Source: Acanthopleuribacter pedis (lineage in GTDB: Bacteria; Acidobacteriota; Holophagae; Acanthopleuribacterales; Acanthopleuribacteraceae). From it: DNA of 64,000 nt. Numbering within the stretch: the first letter of the stretch is position 1; each line of letters begins with the position of its first letter. This document shows positions 43,508 through 53,180 of this stretch, one piece after another. The notes under the pieces are model-generated. The model did not search any database. It saw nothing but the letters and a program-made list of their open reading frames with translations, and had not been told where the DNA came from. The DNA is taken from NCBI RefSeq assembly GCF_017377855.1, contig NZ_JAFREP010000006.1, positions 248,001 to 312,000 on the forward strand. Direction: 5' to 3'. A program made the position numbers and the translations under genes.

Positions 43508-44122
43508 TTACGCTAAGGCGGCGAGCGGGTTGTGTTCTCGCTGGAGCAAGCGGTCGAGGTAGGCGTTGGTACGCGCGAAGCCTTCGAGATTCTGTTGTTC
43601 ACGGCCCCAAAACAGGCTGTACCCCATGATGATGTCCGCCGCGCTGAAGCGGTCGCTCACCAAATAATCCTGCTTTTCGAGGTGACGCTCGATTGCGGCA
43701 ACGGCCCTTTGGTAGAAATGGTTGTTTTGCGGTTTGATGGCGGGGACGTGCCGGTCCTTGGGCAGGATGAAATCGATGGTGTTGACCTCGGTGCTGTTGG
43801 CGTACGGGTCCAATTCATTGAGCGCAAAACACATCCATTGGTAGTGCAGGTTGCGTTCCCAGGTACCGGGTGCCGCGATCAGCCCGCTGTCCGGTGCTAA
43901 ATCCGCGACAGCGGTAACAATGGCGCCGCTTTCAAACAAGGGTTGCCCGTCGATGGTAACCGCGGGCAACTTGCCCAGCGGATGAATGCGGCGCAGGGCT
44001 TCATTTTGAAAAGTTTCCACGCCTTCGCTAATGGATTCAAAGGGGATTCCGGCTTCGAGCAGCGCCCAGCGCACACGCGCCGAACGGGTCGGGCCGAGCT
44101 CGTACAAAATGATCGAGACCAT
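43508..44122 (-). CDS. glutathione S-transferase
   Basis: 204 residues from the ATG with GAGGA upstream. The N-terminal thioredoxin-like domain (IILYELGPTRSARVRWALLE, GKLPAVTIDG, LFESGAIV) has the cis-proline VP/PAV and the E-S glutathione-binding pair; the C-terminal helical domain follows (LVSDRFSAADIIMGYSLFW, with the conserved N-capping S/D-x-x-D). Closest in layout to bacterial beta/theta-like GSTs. It lies 60 bases after the taurine transporter operon but on the same strand and could be read through. Confidence 0.9.
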   Translation of the reverse strand: MVSIILYELGPTRSARVRWALLEAGIPFESISEGVETFQNEALRRIHPLGKLPAVTIDGQPLFESGAIVTAVADLAPDSGLIAAPGTWERNLHYQWMCFALNELDPYANSTEVNTIDFILPKDRHVPAIKPQNNHFYQRAVAAIERHLEKQDYLVSDRFSAADIIMGYSLFWGREQQNLEGFARTNAYLDRLLQREHNPLAALA

Positions 44123-44181
44123 ACTGTGTTCCTCGTGTGGATCCGTGCTTCGGTAAAGGCGGTTGGTATTGTTGTCCAGAA

Positions 44182-44988
44182 TTAGCGGCCTTTCCAGGGG
44201 ACGAGCCAGTGTTCCAGACCGCGCATGATCAGGTCGAAACCGTAGGCGACGATGCCAATCACGAAAATACCGGCGATCACCACGTCGGTGGCCAGGAAAT
44301 CCTTGGCGTTGAGGACCATAAAGCCGAGTCCGGCGGTGGCGGCGACCATTTCGGCGGCGACCAAGGTGGTCCATCCGAATCCAATGCCAACCCGCATCCC
44401 CGTTAAAATTTCCGGCAAAGCCCCTGGCAGCACGATGTGGCGGATGATCTGCAAACGCGAGGCGCCCAAGGTTGCCGCGGCCAGCACTTTCTCGCGGGCG
44501 ACGGCACGCACCCCGGCACGGGTACTCAAACAAATCGGTGCGAACATGGCCAGGTAAATCAGGACCACCTTGGCAACCTCGCCGATACCGAGCCAGATGA
44601 TGATCAACGGCAGGTAGGCGAGGGGGGGCAGCGGTCGGTAGAACTCAATCACCGGGTCGAGCAGGCCTTTGGCAAAATCGTGAATGCCCATCAAGATGCC
44701 GATGGGCACGGCCGTGAGCACGGCCAGCAGGAAGGCGCTGAAGACGCGGAACAAACTGGCCAGCGTGTGTTGCCACAGGGTGGCGTCGGCAAAGCCGGTG
44801 TCGATGAGGTCGCCAAGACGTTGCACCACGGTTTGCGGCGAGGGCAGAAACAGCGGTTTGACCCAGCCGAGCGCGGTGGCTGCCCACCATATCAGCAGCA
44901 TCGCCAGGGTGGTTACCGCGCTGATGATTAAGGTGGTGCGTTGGCTGTAGCGGCGGTTGAGTGGGTCTTTGACTTCATGGCTCGCCAT
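44182..44988 (-). CDS. tauC: taurine/sulfonate ABC transporter permease
   Basis: 268 residues with six hydrophobic segments and the SsuC/TauC hallmark EAA loop (APICLSTRAGVRAVAREKVLAAATLGAS). GGGGAGG precedes the ATG, and the gene overlaps the ATPase gene by 14 bases. It forms the inner-membrane channel of the importer with the two genes upstream. Confidence 0.9.
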   Translation of the reverse strand: MASHEVKDPLNRRYSQRTTLIISAVTTLAMLLIWWAATALGWVKPLFLPSPQTVVQRLGDLIDTGFADATLWQHTLASLFRVFSAFLLAVLTAVPIGILMGIHDFAKGLLDPVIEFYRPLPPLAYLPLIIIWLGIGEVAKVVLIYLAMFAPICLSTRAGVRAVAREKVLAAATLGASRLQIIRHIVLPGALPEILTGMRVGIGFGWTTLVAAEMVAATAGLGFMVLNAKDFLATDVVIAGIFVIGIVAYGFDLIMRGLEHWLVPWKGR

Positions 44989-45772
44989 GATCGCCTCCCC
45001 GTGGGTGGATCACTTCCAGCACTTCCTCGCGCAGGGCGATAAAGTCGGGATCGGCTTTGAGGGAACGGGCCGATTCGCCCGCCAAAAAGCGTTTGCTGAA
45101 GGATAAATCGTAGGTTTTGTGGATTTTGCCTGGACGTGGCGTCATCACGATCAGGCGGGTGCCGAGGAACAGGGCTTCCTCGATGCTGTGGGTGATAAAC
45201 AAAACGAGTTTGCCCGCTTTTTGCCAGAGTTCGAGGATCAGTTCTTGGAGGCTTTCGCGGGTAAGCGCGTCGAGGGCGCCCAGCGGCTCGTCCATCAGCA
45301 GGATTTTGGGGTCGGCGGCGAGGGCGCGGGCGATGCCAACCCGCTGTTGCATGCCGCCGCTGAGTTCGTACACGCGGTGGTTGGCGAAACCCGAGAGGCC
45401 GACCCAGTCGAGACAGGTGCCCACTCGGTCTTGGCGTTGTTGCTTTGGCATGCCGGCGAATGTGAGGCCGAGCGCGACGTTGTCCGCCACATTCAGCCAG
45501 GGCATGAGTGCATTTTTTTGGAACACCACCCCGCGTTCGACACCGGGCCCGTGGATGGGTTGGCTGTCCAGGGCGACTTTGCCCGCGGTCGGGGCCAAGA
45601 AGCCTGCCAGCAGGTTGAGCAGCGTGGTTTTGCCACAGCCGGAGCGCCCGATGACGGTTGCGAAGGTTTCCGCTTCCAGCAACAGATCGACCTTGTCCAG
45701 GGCGGTTACGGCCTCGGTGTGCCGGCTTGCCGGGAACACCACCGAGACCTTGTCGAGTTCAATGCGACTCAT
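44975..45772 (-). CDS. tauB: taurine/sulfonate ABC transporter ATP-binding protein
   Basis: 265 residues. Walker A GRSGCGKTTLLNL, Q-loop FQKNALMPW, signature LSGGMQQRVGIARA, Walker B ILLMDEPLGALD and H-loop FITHS are all intact. It resembles the TauB/SsuB/NrtD group. The start overlaps the stop of the binding-protein gene (ATGA). Confidence 0.93.
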   Translation of the reverse strand: MSRIELDKVSVVFPASRHTEAVTALDKVDLLLEAETFATVIGRSGCGKTTLLNLLAGFLAPTAGKVALDSQPIHGPGVERGVVFQKNALMPWLNVADNVALGLTFAGMPKQQRQDRVGTCLDWVGLSGFANHRVYELSGGMQQRVGIARALAADPKILLMDEPLGALDALTRESLQELILELWQKAGKLVLFITHSIEEALFLGTRLIVMTPRPGKIHKTYDLSFSKRFLAGESARSLKADPDFIALREEVLEVIHPRGGDHGEP

Positions 45773-46833
45773 GGGGTGGGTTCACCCTGGTCGACCAGGC
45801 TCGCCGCAAAGTCGGTCATGATGAAACGGCCGTAGTCTTCGTGAACGGTGTTGATTTTTTTCTGATCCTTGAGGAATGCGGCGGTGTCGCGCAGCGCTTG
45901 GGCCGCGCCGCCGCCGAGCCAGAATTCACCGATCTGTTCGTTCGGATCGGGGAAGTGGTATTGGCCCATGATGGTGGGAATTTCGGCGGGATCGGCGCCG
46001 GTCAACTCAGCGATGGCTTTGACCTGCGCGGAATCCGCGTTCCAAGCGGCGGTGTTGTCGCGGTAATCGCCGTCGAGGCGGGCCACTTCCTTGACAAACT
46101 GTTTCATGAAATCGGCGTTTTCTTTGGCGAAGGCGTTGGCCACGATCATGCCGTCGAAGGTGGGTTTGCCGGTGTCGGCGATGGCGCCGGAGGTGAGCAA
46201 GACGGTGCCGGTCGGGGTGATTCGGTTGAGGATCGGACTCCACACGAAGGCGGCGTCGATGCTTTCCTGGGTCCAGGCGGCCAGAATGGCGTCGGGCTGG
46301 AGGTTGAGGATTTTGACGTCTTTGGTGTCGATTTGATTTTGTTCCAGGGCGACCAGTAAATGGTAGTGGGTGGTGGAGGCAAAAGGCACGCCGATGGTTT
46401 TGCCCTTGAGGTCGGCCATGGATTGGATGCCGGAACCGTTGCGGGCGACCAAGGCTTCGTTGTCGCGAATCGCCTCGAGAATCCAGAAGAGCGAGACATC
46501 GACCTCGCGGCTCATCGCGGTGGCGATGGGGCTGGAGCCGGCGACGGCGATGTGCACATCGCCCGAGGCCATCGCGGTAATTACCTCGGCGCCGGAATTA
46601 AACTTGCGCCATTCGATCTCGTGGCCGGTGGCCTTGGCGATGCTGCCGGATTGGATGCCCACCTTCCAGGGGTTGATCATCGATTGATAGCCAATGGTGA
46701 CCTTGGGTAATTTTTTGGTGGGTGGTGGGGCGGCGGGTTCGTCGCCGGGTGAGTTGGTTTGGGTATTACAGGCGGAAAAGAGCAGGACGGCACATAGAAT
46801 AGCAATGGCATAAAAACGCCGTGACAATGTCAT
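45769..46833 (-). CDS. tauA: taurine ABC transporter substrate-binding lipoprotein
   Basis: 353 residues from the ATG at 46833 (GGAG upstream). Signal peptide with lipobox LFSAC, then a TauA-type body: VTIGYQSMINPWKVG, EWRKFNSGAEVITAMASGDVHIAVAGSSPIA, GKTIGVPFASTTHYHLLVAL and ILNLQPDAILAAWTQ. These blocks align closely with E. coli TauA. It would bind taurine or a similar alkanesulfonate in the periplasm. No tauD-like dioxygenase or other desulfonation gene is beside the operon, so the fate of the substrate is open. Confidence 0.9.
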   Translation of the reverse strand: MTLSRRFYAIAILCAVLLFSACNTQTNSPGDEPAAPPPTKKLPKVTIGYQSMINPWKVGIQSGSIAKATGHEIEWRKFNSGAEVITAMASGDVHIAVAGSSPIATAMSREVDVSLFWILEAIRDNEALVARNGSGIQSMADLKGKTIGVPFASTTHYHLLVALEQNQIDTKDVKILNLQPDAILAAWTQESIDAAFVWSPILNRITPTGTVLLTSGAIADTGKPTFDGMIVANAFAKENADFMKQFVKEVARLDGDYRDNTAAWNADSAQVKAIAELTGADPAEIPTIMGQYHFPDPNEQIGEFWLGGGAAQALRDTAAFLKDQKKINTVHEDYGRFIMTDFAASLVDQGEPTP

Positions 46834-47120
46834 GAATAACTCCACTTCGGGTTGAATCTGGTCCAATTGTTACATTCGCGCCGGCTGGGAACAAGGGTGC
46901 CGCCGCGCTGGGACGAAAAGTGTTTGCCGAAATCGTACGCTAAGCTGTCGGTAAGAAAGGAAGCGTTCTCCCTTTTGAGGGGGTCGCGCCGTTGCCAAAT
47001 AGGTCGCCGCTCAAGTATGCTTAAACCGTTCTCTTTTATCGATATTCACATGCCGAAATCGCCCTAGATTCGCGCGGTGCCGCCGCCCATGTGGCAAAAC
47101 ATCGGCAAGGATGGTGACTT

Positions 47121-49412
47121 TTGTTGTTGATGTGTTGGCTTTTGTTTTTGGTTCAAGACCCGAGTGCCACCGCGCCGGAGCAACGCGGCGATGTGGCCCG
47201 TGAGACGCAACTCCTGGAGGCCGCCGACGACGGCGCCTTGGCCGAGGTGAAACGCTTGATCGAAGCGGGTGTGGCGATTGAAGCCAAAAACCGGTTCGGC
47301 ATGACCCCGCTGTACCTTGCCGCGCGCCGCGGGCATGTGGCTGTGGTGCGCTACCTGCACGAAAAGGGTGCCAAATTGGATGTTTCCGAACGCGTCTACG
47401 GGATTAGCGTGATCGGTGCCTTGCTTTATGATGATCGCGACGAAACCGTTGTGCTGGAGTACCTGCTCGACCAGAAAGTGGTCCCGACTGTCAGTGAAAT
47501 CCTTCCGCTTTTCGAAAAAAAGAAAACCAAAACACTGGGCCTGATCTTTGACCGCAACATCCCCGTGGGCGACACGGCCGTGATGTTGCGCGGTTTCGCG
47601 GGCCAGGGCAACGAAGACGGGGTCAAGATCCTGCTGGAAAAAGGGTCCTTCAGCGAGGAAGCGCGCGTGCGGGCGTTGGACCATGCGCTCCTTGCCGGCA
47701 ACGATGCGATCATCGCATTGTTGGCCAATACCGACGCCCTTAAAAAGCGGCCCATCCCGAAGATTGAAGAACCCAAAGGGTTCGTGGGCACCTACGCCAC
47801 CGAGCGCGGTTTCAAAGTTCGTTTTCTTTTTCAGGACGGGCTTTTTAAAGCGGAAAGTGAGGGCAACGACCCCACGCCCTTGCTGCGCGTTTCCGATGTC
47901 GCCTACGAAATCGTAGGACGGATGGGTGCCACGGCAACCTTTGAAGAGCCGGTTGACGGGGTCATGCAAAAAATTAACGTGGTGTACCCGACCTTCTCCT
48001 TTCAATTGACCCGCACCGCCAAAGGAAAACCGAAAGCCGATGCTGCCGCCGGCGCCGATGCCGATCCGGTCGCCGCGGTTTCCGCGGATGCGGCGCAACC
48101 GGCGACGGCCGGTAAAGGCGGTGACGGCAAAGGGTTTTGGCCTTCTTTCCGCGGGCCCGGTGCGCGCGGTGTTGCCGAGAAACAGAACCTGCCTTTGGTG
48201 TGGAGTGAAGAACAGCATGTGCGTTGGAAAATCCCGATCCCCGGCCTGGCCCACGCGGCGCCGATCATCTGGGAAGACAGGGTGTTTATCGTTTCGGCCG
48301 AAAACGGCGAGGAAAAGCCCACCTTGCGGATTGGTTTGTACGGCGATATCGAACCCATTGGTGATTTGGGCGAACAAGCCTATTCCTTGACGGCCTTCGA
48401 TACCGCGACGGGCAAACAGAAGTGGCGCCAAGTCATCGCCACGGCGAAAGCGAAAAACGACCGCCACCCCAAATCCTCCCACGCCAACGCGACCCCCGTC
48501 ACCGATGGCAAACATCTGGTTGTGTTGCTGGGATCCGAGGGCTTGTTCTGTTTTGACATGAAGGGCAAGTTCAAATGGCGCAAAGACCTGGGTCTGATGG
48601 AGGGGTCTTGGTTCTACGATGAAAAAGTAGAGTGGGGCCACGGTTCCTCGCCGGTCATCGACGGCGACCGTGTATTTCTGCAGGTCGACCGCGCCCGCGA
48701 TTCCTTCATCGCGGCCTACGCGCTCAAAGACGGCAAAGAATTGTGGCGCACGGGTCGCCATGAAATCCCGTCCTGGAGTTCGCCAACCCTGGTCAAAGCG
48801 AATTCCGGTGACGAGTTGGTCACCAACGGCATTAACGCGGTGCGGGCCTACGATCCGAAAAACGGCAAACTGTTGTGGTGGTTGGAAGGCAGTTCCGAAA
48901 TTGCCGTCCCGACGCCTTTTGAACACGGCGGCAAGGTAATCGTCACCAACGGCTACCGTCCGATCCAACCGATTTACGTGCTGAAACCCGGCGCGCGCGG
49001 TGCGATTAAGGTTCCCGGCGAAGACGAGGAGAAAGGGCCGCATATGGTTTGGAATACCAAACGGGGCGGCCCCTACCTGCCGACGCCGGTCGCCTATGAC
49101 GGCTTGTTGTACGTGGTCGACAACCAGGGTGTATTGACCTGTTACGACTTGAAGGACGGCAAGAAGCATTACCGCCAACGGCTCGCGCGCGGGGTGGCGG
49201 TGACGGCCTCGTCCCTGGTGGTCGACGGCCGTTTGCTGGTGTTCAGTGAGTTCGGCGACACCTTTGTGGTGCAAACCGGGCCCGAGTTCAAGTTGTTGGC
49301 CCGCAACAAAATTGAGGATAACCAACTGGCGTCACCGGCGGTCGCGGGTGGCTTACTCTACATCCGTGGTGAGCGCCATTTATACGCAATCGGCGGCAAA
49401 TCCGCCGAGTAA
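47121..49412 (+). CDS. ankyrin-repeat and PQQ-like beta-propeller fusion protein
   Basis: About 763 residues. The start is uncertain (TTG at 47121 or ATG at 47130). A short hydrophobic leader (MCWLLFLV) is followed by ankyrin repeats at about 25-220 (LLEAADDGALAEVKRLIEAG, NRFGMTPLYLAARRGHVAVVRYLHEKGA). A low-complexity Ala/Asp linker comes next, and residues about 340-763 form a PQQ_2-type WD propeller (GPGARGVAEKQNLPLVW, LTAFDTATGKQKWRQV, VLLGSEGLFCFDMKGKFKW, AYALKDGKELWRTG, VLTCYDLKDGKKHYRQ). Export is probable but not certain. It probably scaffolds protein-protein contacts. It precedes the hybrid kinase gene by 12 bases, so the two are probably an operon. Confidence 0.88.
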   Translation: MLLMCWLLFLVQDPSATAPEQRGDVARETQLLEAADDGALAEVKRLIEAGVAIEAKNRFGMTPLYLAARRGHVAVVRYLHEKGAKLDVSERVYGISVIGALLYDDRDETVVLEYLLDQKVVPTVSEILPLFEKKKTKTLGLIFDRNIPVGDTAVMLRGFAGQGNEDGVKILLEKGSFSEEARVRALDHALLAGNDAIIALLANTDALKKRPIPKIEEPKGFVGTYATERGFKVRFLFQDGLFKAESEGNDPTPLLRVSDVAYEIVGRMGATATFEEPVDGVMQKINVVYPTFSFQLTRTAKGKPKADAAAGADADPVAAVSADAAQPATAGKGGDGKGFWPSFRGPGARGVAEKQNLPLVWSEEQHVRWKIPIPGLAHAAPIIWEDRVFIVSAENGEEKPTLRIGLYGDIEPIGDLGEQAYSLTAFDTATGKQKWRQVIATAKAKNDRHPKSSHANATPVTDGKHLVVLLGSEGLFCFDMKGKFKWRKDLGLMEGSWFYDEKVEWGHGSSPVIDGDRVFLQVDRARDSFIAAYALKDGKELWRTGRHEIPSWSSPTLVKANSGDELVTNGINAVRAYDPKNGKLLWWLEGSSEIAVPTPFEHGGKVIVTNGYRPIQPIYVLKPGARGAIKVPGEDEEKGPHMVWNTKRGGPYLPTPVAYDGLLYVVDNQGVLTCYDLKDGKKHYRQRLARGVAVTASSLVVDGRLLVFSEFGDTFVVQTGPEFKLLARNKIEDNQLASPAVAGGLLYIRGERHLYAIGGKSAE

Positions 49413-49424
49413 CGGGGATCCACG

Positions 49425-52400
49425 TTGAAGGCGGTTCGGGTGAACAGATTTTGCCGGGGTTTGGTACTCCTCCTATTGGGGTGTTGCCCCCTTGCAGCCG
49501 AACCCCTGGACCGTCTTCGATTTAAACACCTCACCACCGCGGATGGTTTGTCGCAGAGTATTGTGACCTGCATGCTGCAGGACCGCGTCGGTTTTCTGTG
49601 GATCGGCACCCAGGGTGGCTTAAACCGCTACGACGGTTACCGTTTTACCAGTTACCTCCACGATCCAACCGATCCCCACGGGTTACCCGACAACTGGGTA
49701 TCCAGCCTGATGGAAGATCGCGACGGTCGCCTGTGGGTCGGCACCCAAACCGGCGGCGTGTGTCGGTTTGACGAACGAACACGCCGCTTTGTTCAGATAC
49801 CGGTCGCGGGTGTCGACGACAGCGCGGTCACCGCGGTGTTTTCGCTGTTGCAAGATCAAGCGGGCCGCATTTGGATGGGTGCCGACCGCGGTTTGTTTCG
49901 CTTCGATCCGGTCCAGAAGGCCTTTGTTCATTTAGCCGAGTTGGACGTGACCAACGTGACGTCGATGGTAGAAGCACCCAATCAACTCATACTGTTGGGC
50001 ACCTTTAAGGGATTAACCATCTACAAACCCAGCAGTGGCGACGCTTGGGAGGCGGCGTCGGTTTTGGACGGTGGCGCCGCGTTGCGGGTGCGCGAGGTGC
50101 TTTCGCTGCACATCTCGCGACAAATGATTTGGATTGGGACCAACGGCGGTCTGTTTCGCCTGCCACCCAACTCGAACCGTCTGCAACCCGTCCAGGCCGA
50201 GGCAGCCGACGGCTTGACCCTGAGCGAACAGGCGGTGGCTTCGCTTTGGGTCGACCAAAGTGGTTTGCTGTGGATCGGTACCGAACGCAACGGCCTGTTT
50301 ATATGGGAAGAACGCACCGGGCGGTTGGTCAACAACCAAAAACAGGCCGGGGTTCCCCAAAGCTTGGGGGCCAACCGAGTTGAGGCGATTTTTCAAGATC
50401 GGTCCGGGTTAATGTGGTTGGGTCTGATGGGTCATGGACTCAGTTCTTGGAATCCCAAGCGGCGCCAATTTCACGCCATGAACCCCGACGCCGGTGAGGG
50501 GCCCGTTGGCAGCGGTCCGCGCGTGGTCCCGATTCTCGAAGAAGGTCGGGAGCAGCGCGTGTGGGTGGGTACGGTCGGCGGCGGTTTGTACCGTTATGAC
50601 TTCAAAGCCGAACGCTGGGATCATTTTCGCCATGATCCCAACGATGCCGACAGCTTGCCGCAAAACGAAATTTTCTCCCTTGCCGAGGACAGTTCGGGTC
50701 GGATTTGGATCGGCACCCAGGATCAGGGTTTGTGTTTGTACCAACCCGACACCAACGACTTTTTGCGTTATCAGCACGATCCCGCGCGCCCGGACAGTTT
50801 GGGTTACGACAAGGTCCGCGTGATGTGCGAAACCGCGCCGGGCACCTTGTGGATCGGAACCTTTGGCGGCGGTATTAGTGTGTTCAACGAGGCCAAACAA
50901 AGCTTTCGCCACTACCATCACAGGCGCGACGACCCCACCGGTCTTGGTGATAACCGGGTGATTATGCTGTACCACGACCGCAAGCAGCGCATTTGGGCGG
51001 GCACCATTAGCGGCGGTCTCAACCTTTACGATCCTGAACAAGACCGGTTCCAGGGTTATCCCCGCGATGCGACCCATCGCGGCAAGGGACCCAGCCACAA
51101 TTCGGTGATTGGTATGTTGGAAGATCCCAAGCGACCGGACCGTTTCTGGCTGGCGACCTTCGGCGGCGGCCTGAATATGATGGAGCAGGTCGACGGCCGT
51201 TGGCATTTTCGTGTTTTCGGCAAACGCGAGGGGCTGACCAATCTCAGCGTGACGGGGATGGTTGCGGACGCCCAAGGCCGGTTGTGGTTGGCCACCCAAA
51301 GGGGCCTGCATCACTTCGATCCTGTCTCAATGCAGGTACTTAAGGTGTACACGGTAGAGGACGGATTAATAGAAGACGAGTTTTATCCTTGGTCCGCCTG
51401 GGCGGGCGGTTCGGGGCGGCTTTACTTCGGGGGTTCCGACGGGTTGGTCTGGTTCGAACCCGCCTACCTCGCCAACAAACCGTACCAACCGCCGATCGTG
51501 TTGACCGAACTGCGTACCGCGGATCCCCGCTTTAAGCCGGGCCGTGCCCTCAGCGCGTTACAAGAGGTGCGTTTGTCCCATCGTGATTCCTTGTTGGCGC
51601 TGGAGTTTGCCGCCTTGGACTACAACAGCCCGGACAAACATCGCTACCGATATCGCGTTGACGGTTTGGTGAATGAATGGGTCGATTTGGGCCCGGAACG
51701 CAGCCTGAACTTTACCAACCTAAAAGCCGGCACCTACGAACTCAAGGTTCAAGGTGGGCCGGAAGGTGCGCCTTCCGCCGAGGGAGAGCTGCGCCTGACC
51801 TTGCGGGTTGACCCACCACCTTGGGCGGGTAAAACGGCTTACGCTTTTTATTTCTTGCTCGCCGTAACCGCGGTTTGGGGTTACCAACGCAGCCAGACCA
51901 AAAAGTTGTCGAAGGAACGGCGGCTCACCGAGAAAGAACGCCAAGTTGCCGAGCGGCTGCGGCACCTGGGCAAAATGAAAGACGAATTTTTGGCCAATAC
52001 CTCCCACGAGCTGCGCACGCCCCTGAACGGCATTGTGGGTTTAACCCAGTCCTTGCTGGACGGTTCGGGTGGTGCGCTCAACGACAAACAAAAACACGAT
52101 TTGGGGATGGTGGTTGCCTCGGGCAAACGGCTAACCGCCTTGGTTAACGACATCCTCGATTTTTCTCAACTCAAAAACCGTTCGCTCAAGCTCTACCGCG
52201 AACCGACCTCGTTCCAGCTTATCGCGGAACGGGTGTGCGCCTTGGCCGAACCTTTGGCGCAGGAGAAATCACTGGATTTGATTGTATCGATTCCCGACGA
52301 TTTGCCGCCGGTGTTGGCCGACCGAAACCGGCTGCAACAGATTTTGGTGAACCTCTTGGGTAACGCGGTGAAGTACACCGAAACCGGGGATATCCGCCTC

Positions 52401-53180
52401 GATGCACGTCTGGCGGGCGCTTCCTTGATGGTTTCGGTAACGGATACGGGGATTGGCATTCCCCCCCAACTTCAACGCACCATTTTTCAGTCGTTTGAGC
52501 AAATCGACGGCACTGCCAAACGCCTGCGTGGCGGTGCGGGTTTAGGTCTGTCGATTACCCGCAAGCTGGTTGAGATGCACGGTGGGCAAATTATGGTGGC
52601 ATCGGAGCTGGGCGCGGGCAGTACCTTTCGCTTTGATTTGCCGCTGGCCGAGGGCGGTGACGTTGCCGAGCACCTGTCCCTGGAGGAGCCGGCCTGGGAT
52701 TACGACGGTGTGAAACCCGCGGATTCGGTGGCCAGTCAGCCGGCCGTGATTTCCGACGGCGAACCGAACGCCGCCGACGTTTACCGCATCTTGATTGTTG
52801 ACGACGAGGCGGTGAACCGCCAGGTTTTGGTCAACCAGATGAGCGGCCACGATTTTGACGTCGAGGAGGCCGGTAGCGGCCCGCAAGCTCTGCGTCTGTT
52901 GCGACACCATCCCGGTTACGACCTAATTTTATTGGATGTGATGATGCCGCAAATGTCGGGTTTTGAGGTGTGCCGCCGCATCCGTGCCGAATTTCCCGAG
53001 GAACGGGTGCCGGTGATATTCCTGACCGCGCGCACGCAGGTCGAGGATGCGGTGGAAGGATACCACGCGGGTGGCAACGATTTCCTGACCAAGCCGGTGA
53101 CCAAGGAAGCGCTGCTGTTGCGGGTTAAGACGCACCTGCAGCTGCTCCGGACGCCGAACCCATCAGATGCCCAAGGGTAA
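49425..53180 (+). CDS. hybrid histidine kinase with propeller sensor and receiver
   Basis: 1251 residues from a TTG with GGGGA upstream (GTG at 49440 possible). Signal peptide, then about 14 'regulator propeller' repeats (TTADGLSQSIVTCM, FLWIGTQGGLNRYDGY, LWVGTQTGGVCRFDERT and so on to about 690), a Y_Y_Y domain (about 715-790), one transmembrane helix (about 800-820), HisKA with NTSHELRTPLNG, HATPase (LGNAVKYTETGD, DTGIGI, GGAGLGLSI) and a C-terminal receiver (LIVDDEAVNRQ, LILLDVMMPQMSG, FLTKPVTKE). It is a paralogue of the larger hybrid kinase in this window but lacks the GAF and second kinase module. Its 3' end overlaps the convergent cyclase gene by 56 bases. Confidence 0.95.
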   Translation: MKAVRVNRFCRGLVLLLLGCCPLAAEPLDRLRFKHLTTADGLSQSIVTCMLQDRVGFLWIGTQGGLNRYDGYRFTSYLHDPTDPHGLPDNWVSSLMEDRDGRLWVGTQTGGVCRFDERTRRFVQIPVAGVDDSAVTAVFSLLQDQAGRIWMGADRGLFRFDPVQKAFVHLAELDVTNVTSMVEAPNQLILLGTFKGLTIYKPSSGDAWEAASVLDGGAALRVREVLSLHISRQMIWIGTNGGLFRLPPNSNRLQPVQAEAADGLTLSEQAVASLWVDQSGLLWIGTERNGLFIWEERTGRLVNNQKQAGVPQSLGANRVEAIFQDRSGLMWLGLMGHGLSSWNPKRRQFHAMNPDAGEGPVGSGPRVVPILEEGREQRVWVGTVGGGLYRYDFKAERWDHFRHDPNDADSLPQNEIFSLAEDSSGRIWIGTQDQGLCLYQPDTNDFLRYQHDPARPDSLGYDKVRVMCETAPGTLWIGTFGGGISVFNEAKQSFRHYHHRRDDPTGLGDNRVIMLYHDRKQRIWAGTISGGLNLYDPEQDRFQGYPRDATHRGKGPSHNSVIGMLEDPKRPDRFWLATFGGGLNMMEQVDGRWHFRVFGKREGLTNLSVTGMVADAQGRLWLATQRGLHHFDPVSMQVLKVYTVEDGLIEDEFYPWSAWAGGSGRLYFGGSDGLVWFEPAYLANKPYQPPIVLTELRTADPRFKPGRALSALQEVRLSHRDSLLALEFAALDYNSPDKHRYRYRVDGLVNEWVDLGPERSLNFTNLKAGTYELKVQGGPEGAPSAEGELRLTLRVDPPPWAGKTAYAFYFLLAVTAVWGYQRSQTKKLSKERRLTEKERQVAERLRHLGKMKDEFLANTSHELRTPLNGIVGLTQSLLDGSGGALNDKQKHDLGMVVASGKRLTALVNDILDFSQLKNRSLKLYREPTSFQLIAERVCALAEPLAQEKSLDLIVSIPDDLPPVLADRNRLQQILVNLLGNAVKYTETGDIRLDARLAGASLMVSVTDTGIGIPPQLQRTIFQSFEQIDGTAKRLRGGAGLGLSITRKLVEMHGGQIMVASELGAGSTFRFDLPLAEGGDVAEHLSLEEPAWDYDGVKPADSVASQPAVISDGEPNAADVYRILIVDDEAVNRQVLVNQMSGHDFDVEEAGSGPQALRLLRHHPGYDLILLDVMMPQMSGFEVCRRIRAEFPEERVPVIFLTARTQVEDAVEGYHAGGNDFLTKPVTKEALLLRVKTHLQLLRTPNPSDAQG

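Noticed and set aside
47064..49325. 753-codon frame antisense to the ankyrin-PQQ gene
   Set aside because: Long only because of GC-rich codon structure on the other strand; no recognisable domains.
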